Shown: positions 7,640-14,073 of the stretch, in pieces
Layout: every line of letters starts with the position of its first letter
Position numbering within the stretch: position 1 is the stretch's first letter
DNA from: Syntrophaceae bacterium UBA2208
GTDB lineage: Bacteria; Desulfobacterota; BSN033; UBA1163
Direction of reading: 5' to 3'
DNA length: 15,497 nucleotides
Assembly: GCA_002327885.1 (NCBI GenBank)
Contig: DCUS01000047.1
Location: forward strand, 1-15,497
The notes under the pieces: model-generated
Database searches by the model: none
Told to the model about the DNA's origin: nothing
What the model saw: only the letters and a program-made list of their open reading frames with translations
Made by a program: the position numbers and the translations under genes

Positions 7640-9427
7640 ATGAAAGATTCTGATTCAAAGGTTCCGGACCAGAAAGAATTAGAGAAAGAACTGAACGAAT
7701 ACTTGGGTAAAAAGTACGGAGACCGGATCCGGTTGGTCGTCCCGATGCTCTTCCCGAAACCTCAGGCGGAAGAGGTTTCGAAAGAGGAAAAAGAGTTGAA
7801 CGAGGGGAAGAAAAAGATTCATTTCGACTTAAAACCGGAGGAGTTGGAAGCCTTCCTGAACGATTACATTATTCGACAGGATGATGCCAAAGAGATTCTG
7901 GCCACCAAAGTATGCACCCACTTCAATCGGATCAAGTTCACCGAAATGACCAAAGGGCACAATCGATATGAAGGGGTCGGCCACATCAAGAACAATATCC
8001 TGATGATCGGTCCCACCGGTGTGGGGAAAACCTACCTGATCAAATTAATTGCCAAGAAGATTGGGGTCCCTTTTGTAAAGGGAGATGCGACAAAATTCAG
8101 TGAGACCGGTTATGTCGGGGGAGATGTTGAGGATCTTGTACGGGATCTCGTTTACGAGGCCAATGGAGATATTGAACTGGGTCAGTATGGAATTATCTAT
8201 GTCGATGAAATCGATAAGATTGCCTCATCGAATAACCTCATTGGCCCAGATGTTTCCAGAACAGGGGTTCAGCGAGCTCTGCTCAAACCCATGGAGGAGA
8301 CAGAGGTGGACCTCAAGGTTCCCCATGACCCGATCTCGCAATTGGAAGCGATTGAACATTACCGGAAGACCGGGAAAAGGGAGAAGCGGACGATCAACAC
8401 TAAAAATATCCTTTTTATCATGAGTGGAGCGTTCAATGGTCTGGAGGAATTGGTCAAGAAACGTTTGAATCGGGAAGGGATTGGTTTTGGGGCAGAAATT
8501 CGTTCGAAGGATGAGCGTGCGGAATACCTTAAACAGGTGAAGGCCGAGGACCTCATCTCCTTTGGGTTCGAATCGGAGTTCATCGGGCGGTTGCCGGTGA
8601 CGACCGTTTTTGAAAAATTGGAGGTTGACGACCTCTATGCGATACTAAAAAATCCAAATAATCCCATCATTCTTGGAAAGAAAAAAGATTTTAAATCATA
8701 TGAGATTGACGTTCAGTTCGAAGACGAAGCCCTATATCAATTGGCGGTGAAGGCCGCTGAAGAAAAGACCGGGGCAAGGGGATTGGTCAGTGCCGTCGAG
8801 AAGGTGCTCATCAAATTCGAAAAGCGACTGCCCTCCACGGATATTCGCAAATTTGTCGTCACCCCCGCTGTGGTGGAAAATCCGGAGCAAGAGTTGAGAC
8901 GATACCTTCAAGACCCTCTCGATCCGGAATTATCGGGAAAATTTGAAGCACTCCTTTTCCAAGAGAAGAAGACCTTGAAACAGTCCATCGTGGAAAGGGA
9001 GGCGGAATTTAAAAAACGGTATGGAATTGTTTTTCGGGAGGGACGAATTGATCTCATCGTCAATCGAATGATTGAAAAAGGATATGATGTCAACACCATT
9101 TCTGAAGAGGTGGTAGAGATTCAGCGGCAGGTGGAAGAATTTGAAAGAGATTTTCAAAGGCGAACGGGAATTGACCTCCAATTCAGCGAGGAGGCCGTTC
9201 ACCGGATCACAGAGATCATTTTGAACGAAGACGGGAAGGGGGCGGGACTCTTCTCGCGACTTTCGAAGGATTATGAATATGGGTTTGAATTGATTCGCGA
9301 TAAGACTGGTCAGAGGGAGTTCATGGTTACCCGGGAGACCGTGGATGATCCCGAGGGGTATCTCAACCGGATGATCCGTGAGGTCTACAAGAGGCAGTCA
9401 GACCCGCGGTTTGAGGAAAAAGAATAA
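7640..9427 (+). CDS. ClpX-like AAA+ unfoldase with duplicated C-terminal domain
   Basis: HslU/ClpX-type AAA+ ATPase predicted to unfold proteins. Start taken at ATG 7640 (595 residues): AAAAGGGG (7622-7629) is ten bases upstream, but only one base from the alternative TTG 7631. An acidic/basic N-terminal segment (1-60) has no Cys4 zinc domain, unlike ClpX. The AAA core carries Walker A GPTGVGKT (124-131), pore loop GYVG (157-160), Walker B IIYVDEID (185-192), EFIGRLP with Arg317 (313-319) and sensor-2 GARGL (378-382). The ClpP-docking loop sequence IGFGA is present at 281-285, so ClpP partnership is plausible. The region matching the ClpX RKH substrate loop is replaced by a longer charged insert (about 226-250). 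Residues about 420-595 are extra compared with ClpX; 511-579 resemble the small domain at 356-423. The gene is coupled to the J-protein gene by TAATG. ClpP itself is not in the window. Confidence 0.85.
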   Translation: MKDSDSKVPDQKELEKELNEYLGKKYGDRIRLVVPMLFPKPQAEEVSKEEKELNEGKKKIHFDLKPEELEAFLNDYIIRQDDAKEILATKVCTHFNRIKFTEMTKGHNRYEGVGHIKNNILMIGPTGVGKTYLIKLIAKKIGVPFVKGDATKFSETGYVGGDVEDLVRDLVYEANGDIELGQYGIIYVDEIDKIASSNNLIGPDVSRTGVQRALLKPMEETEVDLKVPHDPISQLEAIEHYRKTGKREKRTINTKNILFIMSGAFNGLEELVKKRLNREGIGFGAEIRSKDERAEYLKQVKAEDLISFGFESEFIGRLPVTTVFEKLEVDDLYAILKNPNNPIILGKKKDFKSYEIDVQFEDEALYQLAVKAAEEKTGARGLVSAVEKVLIKFEKRLPSTDIRKFVVTPAVVENPEQELRRYLQDPLDPELSGKFEALLFQEKKTLKQSIVEREAEFKKRYGIVFREGRIDLIVNRMIEKGYDVNTISEEVVEIQRQVEEFERDFQRRTGIDLQFSEEAVHRITEIILNEDGKGAGLFSRLSKDYEYGFELIRDKTGQREFMVTRETVDDPEGYLNRMIREVYKRQSDPRFEEKE

Positions 9428-10344
9428 TGGCGGCCAAAAATTATTACAATATTTTGGGCGTGAGCAAGAACGCCAGCGATGATGAGATCAAACGGGCCTA
9501 TCGGAAGCTGGCGATGAAATATCATCCCGACCGAAATCCCAATAAAAAAGAGGCCGAAGAACGGTTCAAGGAAATCAATGAGGCTTATGCTGTCCTGGGC
9601 GACAAGGAGAAGCGAAAACAATACGATACCTTTGGCGCCGAAGGATTTCATCAACGATTTTCCCAGGAGGATATTTTCCGGGGATTCGATTTTGACGAGA
9701 TTTTATCGGGGCTTTTCGGGGGGAGGGGGAAGCGCGAATTCAAATTCGGAGGTCGGAGTGGTTTTGATTTTGGAGGTCCTTTTGGCAGGCAGGCAGGGTA
9801 TCAAGATATGAGTCGAATGCCCCAGAAGGGAGAAGACGTCGCCTATGAAATGAGTATTTCTCTGGAAGAGGCCGCATGGGGCGGGGAGAAGAGAATTAAC
9901 TACCGGAAAAATGGAAAAGTGGAAGAGGTTTCTGTAAAAATTCCACGGGGCATTCCTTCAGGGAAAAAGCTAAGACTTGCCGGGAAGGGGATGGAAGGGC
10001 GAAACGGTGGGCCCCCGGGAGATCTCTATCTCCAAGTTACTATTCGGGAGCATCCTGTCTTCATCCGCGAGGGAGATGATCTCATCGTGGAAAAAGAGAT
10101 TAATTTTTCGGAGGCTGTTTTGGGGACGACCATCGAAGTTCCAACCTTGGAGGGAATGAAGAAAGTGAAGATACCTCCTGGAACCCAGAGCCATACCAAA
10201 ATGCGGCTAAAAGGCCTTGGCACCCCGCATTTCCAGGGAGAAGGAAAAGGGGACGAATATGTCAAGGTGATCGTGAAGGTCCCCAGGAAGGTGACAGAAA
10301 GAAGCAAGGGATTAATTCAAGAGCTGGCCGAAGAAGGCCTTTAA
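9427..10344 (+). CDS. DnaJ-family co-chaperone, CbpA-like (no zinc finger)
   Basis: J-domain protein that would stimulate the ATPase of a DnaK and present client proteins. The J domain spans residues 5-70 with the HPD motif at 33-35 and flanking KLAMKYHPDRNPNKK. A Gly/Phe-rich linker follows (about 84-122; GFDFDEILSGLFGG and further Gly/Phe repeats). The C-terminal substrate-binding beta domains run from about 135 to 290, with VKIPRGIPSGKKLRLAGKG and the matching VKIPPGTQSHTKMRLKGLG marking the two repeats. No CxxCxGxG repeats are present, so it is a class B (CbpA/DnaJ2-like) protein; 305 residues is usual. Its ATG shares one base with the stop codon of the ClpX-like gene (9425-9429 TAATG), implying translational coupling and perhaps a joint function. 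No dnaK or grpE is in the window. Confidence 0.9.
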   Translation: MAAKNYYNILGVSKNASDDEIKRAYRKLAMKYHPDRNPNKKEAEERFKEINEAYAVLGDKEKRKQYDTFGAEGFHQRFSQEDIFRGFDFDEILSGLFGGRGKREFKFGGRSGFDFGGPFGRQAGYQDMSRMPQKGEDVAYEMSISLEEAAWGGEKRINYRKNGKVEEVSVKIPRGIPSGKKLRLAGKGMEGRNGGPPGDLYLQVTIREHPVFIREGDDLIVEKEINFSEAVLGTTIEVPTLEGMKKVKIPPGTQSHTKMRLKGLGTPHFQGEGKGDEYVKVIVKVPRKVTERSKGLIQELAEEGL

Positions 10345-10363
10345 ACCAAAAAAATCAAATGTT

Positions 10364-10438
10364 AAATTCCAAATTCCAAATTTAAATTTTTAATTCTTCC
10401 CTCTCAACGCTCAACGCCCAACTCATAACTCATAACTC
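10364..10438. repeat. Cluster of three heptamer tandem repeats
   Basis: Three separate 7-base units are each repeated twice and followed by a partial third: AAATTCC at 10364-10377, CTCAACG at 10403-10416, and AACTCAT at 10420-10433 followed by AACTC. They fill most of the spacer between the J-protein gene and the Lon-like gene promoter. The rest of the spacer is AT-rich, with a short palindrome, and has no recognisable gene or strong terminator. Confidence 0.7.
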
Positions 10439-10452
10439 TTTTTTCGTCTTCG

Positions 10453-10479
10453 TTGACATTTCTGATGATCTGTTATAAA
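10453..10479 (+). promoter_or_regulatory. Candidate promoter for the LonC-like gene
   Basis: TTGACA at 10453-10458 and TATAAA at 10474-10479 with a 15-base spacer; a 17-base spacer would give TAAATA. About 40 bases separate it from the ATG at 10522. Together with the 177-base spacer this suggests that the Lon-like gene and rsmE form their own transcription unit. Confidence 0.5.
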
Positions 10480-10521
10480 TAAGACAAAAAAGCTTATGAT
10501 TCCAGCAGGAGGAAGGAGACC

Positions 10522-13005
10522 ATGGTAAATAAAACCTTTGGAGAAGTTCCCATAGAAAAATTGAGATGGCGGTGTGACCCTGAGGCACTTCCCTTTCATA
10601 CTACGGAAACGATTCAACCCTGTGACGAGATCATTGGGCAAGAAAGGGCTTTGGAGGCAATCCGATTGGGATTAGATATTCACAGCATCGGGTATAACAT
10701 CTTTGTGACGGGGCTGGCGGGAACCGGGCGTTTTACCACCATCCAGTGCGTATTGGAAGAAATGGAAATAAAAGGGAAGATCCCCAATGACCTTTGCTAT
10801 GTGAACAACTTCAAAAACCCCGATATGCCCCATATGATCAATCTGCCCCCGGGTCAGGGAAATGCCTTCAAAAAGGAGATGGAGACCCTGATCGAAACGT
10901 TTAAAAAGAAAATTCCTTTAATGTTTGAAAATGAGAATTACCTCAATAAAAAGAAAGAGGTGGTTGAGAAATTCAGGAATAAGCAGGCAGAGATGTTCCG
11001 GGAGTTTGAAAAGAAGGTAAATAAAGAGGGTTTTGCTTTGGTTCAGATTCAAATGGGGCCTTATTCACGTCCTGGAATCTTTCCATTAGTGGAAGGGAAC
11101 CCCGTAAATATTGATCAGTTAGAGACCATGGTCGAGGAGGATAAGTTTTCGAAAGAGGAACTGGAGAAGATTAAGGAAAAGCAAGCTGGATTGATCAATG
11201 AACTGGAGGACATCTTTAAAGAGACCCGTAAGGCGGAAAAACAGATCAAGGAGGAGTTGACTTCTCTGGACAACGAGGTGATTTCCCCGGCCATCAAAGA
11301 CTCCATCTCCGATATTAAAGAGAAATTTAATCATGAGAAGGTTCACCAATATCTGGACGAGGTGCAAGAAGACATTTCAGCCAATCTCGGCCGTTTCAGA
11401 GAAAAGGAGGAGGCTCCTTCCCCAATCCCCGGATTGGTCATGCCTCAGATGGTCGAATCCTTCAGTGAATACCAGGTAAACGTGTTGGTGGACAATTCAG
11501 AGACAAAAGGTGCCCCCATCATCGTCGAGACAACGCCCAACTACCGGAACCTTTTTGGGACCATTGAGCGGGTGGTTGAGCGGTCGGGGATCTGGAAGAC
11601 CGATTTCCTTCATATTAAGGCGGGGTCCTTCTTGAGGGCCAACGGAGGCTATTTGATCTTCAATGCTCTGGACGCCCTCACGGAGTCATGGGTGTGGCCC
11701 GCTTTGAAAAGGACATTGAAGAACCAGGTCATTGAAATTCAGACCTTCGATCCCTTTTATTTCTTTTCCACTTCTGCCCTGAAACCGGAGCCCATCGAGT
11801 GCAATACAAAAGTCATTATGATTGGGGATACTCACATCTATTACCTTCTTTACAGCTTGGACGATGATTTCAAAAAGATTTTCAAAATCAAAGCGGACTT
11901 CGATTCCGTCATGAATAAGGACGAGGAGAAAATCCAACAATACGCTTCCTTCATTCGAAAAATAAGCGACGAGGATAAATTAAGACCTTTCGATAAGACC
12001 GGGATTGCAGCAGTGATAGAGCATGGAGTGAGAATTACGGGGAAGCAGAAAAAACTTTCAACGCGCTTTCATCTCATCGCTGACCTCTTGAGGGAAGCCA
12101 ACTACTGGGCGGAGAAGGACGGAAGCGATGTGGTGACTGAAAAACACGTGGATAAGGCGAATGAGAAGAGGGTTCACCGGGTGAACCTCATCGAGGAGAA
12201 GATTCAGGAGATGATCGATGATGGGACCATTTTGATTGACTCCGACGGGATGGTGGTGGGTCAGGTCAACGGTCTCGCCGTCTATAATCTGGGAGAATAT
12301 ATGTTTGGCAAGCCCTCTCGAATTACCGTCAAGACCTCCATGGGAAAGGCAGGCATTATCAATATTGAAAGAGAAGCGGAGATGAGCGGCCCCACGCATA
12401 ACAAAGGAGTCTATATCCTTGCCGGATACCTCCGGGGCAAATATGCCCAGGATAAACCCATCACGATGAGCGCAAGTATCTGTTTTGAGCAGTCCTACAG
12501 CGGGGTGGATGGGGACAGTGCTTCATCCACTGAGATTTATGCTTTGCTTTCAAGCCTCTCCGGGATTCCCCTCCGGCAGGACATCGCTGTGACCGGCTCC
12601 GTCAATCAGAAAGGAGAGATTCAGCCCATCGGTGGCGTCAACGAAAAAATCGAGGGGTTCTTCGATGTCTGCAAGGCAAAGGGATTGACGGGCAAGCAGG
12701 GGGTGATGGTTCCTCATCTCAATATTGATGACCTGATGCTGCGCAAGGATGTGGTGGAAACGGTAAAAGAAGGTAAATTCCGAATCTATTCCGTTCAAAC
12801 CATTGACCAGGGAATTGAGATTCTCACCGGGGTGGAAGCAGGCGAGAAAATGGAGAACGGGCATTTTAAAGAAGGAACAGTCAATGACCTGGTGGATAAA
12901 AAGCTTCGAGAGCTCGGGATAAAGATCAAGGAATATGAAGGAAGAGGAGAGGAAGGAAAAGAGGAGAAAAAAAAGAAAAAAGGAAAGTCCTCCTGCAATG
13001 GATAG
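10522..13005 (+). CDS. LonC/LonB-like S16 protease with degenerate AAA+ module
   Basis: Member of the 'predicted ATP-dependent protease' group (COG1067; relatives include LonC proteins and E. coli YcbZ), 827 residues. The Lon-type proteolytic domain is at the C-terminal end: catalytic Ser666 in GDSAS and Lys709 in GGVNEKIEG. They are 43 residues apart, the same spacing as Ser679/Lys722 of E. coli Lon. The AAA-like part is unusual: the Walker A position reads GLAGTGRFTT (64-73), with Arg70 in place of lysine, and the Walker B position reads GGYLIFNALD (375-384) without the Asp-Glu pair. ATP hydrolysis is therefore doubtful, as in LonC. Residues about 115-300 form a long charged helical/coiled-coil insert typical of this group. 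The tail is a Lys/Glu-rich stretch ending SSCNG. Strong ribosome binding sites AGGAGG and AAGGAG (10507-10518) precede the ATG. The 3' end overlaps rsmE by eight bases. Confidence 0.88.
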   Translation: MVNKTFGEVPIEKLRWRCDPEALPFHTTETIQPCDEIIGQERALEAIRLGLDIHSIGYNIFVTGLAGTGRFTTIQCVLEEMEIKGKIPNDLCYVNNFKNPDMPHMINLPPGQGNAFKKEMETLIETFKKKIPLMFENENYLNKKKEVVEKFRNKQAEMFREFEKKVNKEGFALVQIQMGPYSRPGIFPLVEGNPVNIDQLETMVEEDKFSKEELEKIKEKQAGLINELEDIFKETRKAEKQIKEELTSLDNEVISPAIKDSISDIKEKFNHEKVHQYLDEVQEDISANLGRFREKEEAPSPIPGLVMPQMVESFSEYQVNVLVDNSETKGAPIIVETTPNYRNLFGTIERVVERSGIWKTDFLHIKAGSFLRANGGYLIFNALDALTESWVWPALKRTLKNQVIEIQTFDPFYFFSTSALKPEPIECNTKVIMIGDTHIYYLLYSLDDDFKKIFKIKADFDSVMNKDEEKIQQYASFIRKISDEDKLRPFDKTGIAAVIEHGVRITGKQKKLSTRFHLIADLLREANYWAEKDGSDVVTEKHVDKANEKRVHRVNLIEEKIQEMIDDGTILIDSDGMVVGQVNGLAVYNLGEYMFGKPSRITVKTSMGKAGIINIEREAEMSGPTHNKGVYILAGYLRGKYAQDKPITMSASICFEQSYSGVDGDSASSTEIYALLSSLSGIPLRQDIAVTGSVNQKGEIQPIGGVNEKIEGFFDVCKAKGLTGKQGVMVPHLNIDDLMLRKDVVETVKEGKFRIYSVQTIDQGIEILTGVEAGEKMENGHFKEGTVNDLVDKKLRELGIKIKEYEGRGEEGKEEKKKKKGKSSCNG

Positions 13006-13783
13006 AATCGCTCTAAACAAAAAAATTAATATCGGGAAAGAACTTCAGATTACAGGGCCTCCTTTGGAGGCCCTTTGTTTTCAAGGAGGCCGAGTGGGGG
13101 GCCTGGTTACCCTGACAGACTCCGAAGGGAATGACTTCAGAGGAAGGGTCCTTCGTTTCTCCAAAACCGAGGGTTCCCTCTTTATCTTTGATGCCTTTTC
13201 GTCGCCCACCGAATCAACGTTAGAGATCGTTCTTCTTCAAGCTCTTCCGGAAAAGGAAAGGATGGAACTAATTATCCAGAAGGTCACAGAACTGGGTGTC
13301 TCCACCATTATTCCCTTTCAATCCGAAAGGTCCATCTCTCTGAAGGAAAGGGAGATGAAGCAGAAAAAGGCACACCGGTGGCAACGCATCGCTGTCAAAG
13401 CGGTCCAGCAGTCAAGAAGGGCGAGGGTGCCCTGGGTGGCAGAATGTCGATCATTTCAAGAGATATGGAAGGATTGCAGGGGAGAGGGATTAAAGATCCT
13501 TCTGTGGGAGAAAAAAGGTGAAAGCCTCGGAGATGTTCTGAAAAAATATTCCCTAATCAATCCCCCCTTTGAAAAAGTGGGGGAGGGGGGATTTGAGATT
13601 TATCATCCATCAAAAATCTATATTGCGGTTGGACCGGAAGGGGGTTTCACTCCGGAAGAAGTGAGTTTAGCAAAAGCCGAGGGATTTATTCCCGTTAAAT
13701 TGGGACAGCGGATTTTGAGGACCGAGACCGCAGCGATTACCATGGTGGGAATTCTCCAGTATGCATTGGGAGACCTCGGTTAA
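12998..13783 (+). CDS. rsmE: 16S rRNA (uracil1498-N3)-methyltransferase RsmE
   Basis: SPOUT-class methyltransferase that methylates N3 of U1498 in 16S rRNA of the assembled 30S subunit, using S-adenosylmethionine. Start at ATG 12998 (261 residues), overlapping the Lon-like stop by eight bases; the reading frame is open further upstream, but only through a Lys/Arg/Glu run unlike RsmE. An N-terminal PUA-like region (1-70) is followed by the trefoil-knot domain: ALPEKERMELIIQKVTELGV (about 83-102), IAVGPEGGFTPEE (209-221) and LGQRILRTETAAI (235-247), the AdoMet-binding signatures. A Pro/Gly-rich stretch near residues 187-200 (NPPFEKVGEGG) comes from an in-frame palindromic repeat and makes the protein slightly longer than the usual 240-250. 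A terminator-like hairpin lies within codons about 20-28. Confidence 0.92.
   Translation: MDRIALNKKINIGKELQITGPPLEALCFQGGRVGGLVTLTDSEGNDFRGRVLRFSKTEGSLFIFDAFSSPTESTLEIVLLQALPEKERMELIIQKVTELGVSTIIPFQSERSISLKEREMKQKKAHRWQRIAVKAVQQSRRARVPWVAECRSFQEIWKDCRGEGLKILLWEKKGESLGDVLKKYSLINPPFEKVGEGGFEIYHPSKIYIAVGPEGGFTPEEVSLAKAEGFIPVKLGQRILRTETAAITMVGILQYALGDLG
13055..13081 (+). terminator. Terminator-like hairpin inside the start of rsmE
   Basis: GGGCCTCC (13055-13062), a three-base TTT loop, GGAGGCCC (13066-13073), then TTTGTTTT (13074-13081). A flanking A/T pair extends the stem to nine. It looks like an intrinsic terminator but lies 57 bases into rsmE and 50 bases after the Lon-like stop codon. It could end part of the Lon-like transcripts or attenuate rsmE; ribosomes translating rsmE would counter it. 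Sequence-only evidence. Confidence 0.55.
13551..13597. repeat. Palindromic C/G-rich repeat inserted in frame in rsmE
   Basis: AATCCCCCC (13559-13567) is the exact reverse complement of GGGGGGATT (13585-13593). Between them lie TTTGAAAAAG and a second G run. The pattern resembles a dispersed 'CCCCCCTTTGAAAAAGGGGGG' repeat that I recall as abundant in some Desulfobacterota genomes. Here it is read through in frame as part of RsmE, between the N-terminal part of the knot domain and the AdoMet signatures. Confidence 0.65.
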
Positions 13784-13823
13784 ATTTATAAGATTTGAGG
13801 AAATAAGATAATAACTACACTTA

Positions 13824-13873
13824 AGGGGACACCCCTATTGTCCCCTCTTATTAGGATAATATAAAATGTCCCC
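13824..13873. repeat. GGGGACA inverted repeat with a third arm
   Basis: AGGGGACA (13824-13831) pairs with TGTCCCCT (13839-13846) around a seven-base loop, and another TGTCCCC lies at 13867-13873. It starts 40 bases after the rsmE stop. The hairpin is followed by TCTTATT, so it could act as a weak terminator for rsmE. The reused GGGGACA word also suggests a remnant of a REP- or MITE-like dispersed element. Confidence 0.5.
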
Positions 13874-14073
13874 ATCCGTGTCCGGTTCTTTCAGGCTAAA
13901 ACAAATTGCTCCAATTTATTTATACCTATGCTCCGGTTATCAAAATATGCCATAATTATTCAGGGAGTCCATACGTACTCCGACAGACTCGTCGTCGATG
14001 GTTGAGCCGGTCTTTTCATAGACGACATAAAAAACTGCAAATAGCGAATCCTTGTCGAAAGGGGGTGAAAGAG
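13874..14073 (+). promoter_or_regulatory. Leader/spacer before the dehydrogenase-like gene
   Basis: No gene is seen in this 200-base stretch and no convincing -35/-10 pair. It holds two small stems: GGAGT (13964-13968) with ACTCC (13977-13981), and GTCGTC (13991-13996) with GACGAC (14021-14026). I recognise no riboswitch class. The end carries an unusually strong ribosome binding site, AAAGGGGGTGA at 14058-14068, which matches the 16S-complementary sequence at all but one base. Confidence 0.4.

Noticed and set aside
10324..10345. GGCC...GGCC stem at the end of the J-protein gene as terminator
   Set aside because: Only four base pairs and no T-tract.
10496..10528. Ten-codon leader peptide overlapping the Lon-like start (MIPAGGRRPW)
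   Set aside because: No ribosome binding site and no repeated control codons; it merely reads through the Shine-Dalgarno region of the real gene.
12935..12997. Upstream in-frame start for RsmE
   Set aside because: It would add a 21-residue Lys/Arg/Glu run not found in RsmE; the normal N-terminus fits ATG 12998.
12550..13020. 156-codon open frame on the - strand
   Set aside because: Antisense shadow of the Lon-like protease domain, whose catalytic residues are clear on the + strand; the frame is low-complexity (Phe/Ser-rich) opposite the Lys-rich tail.
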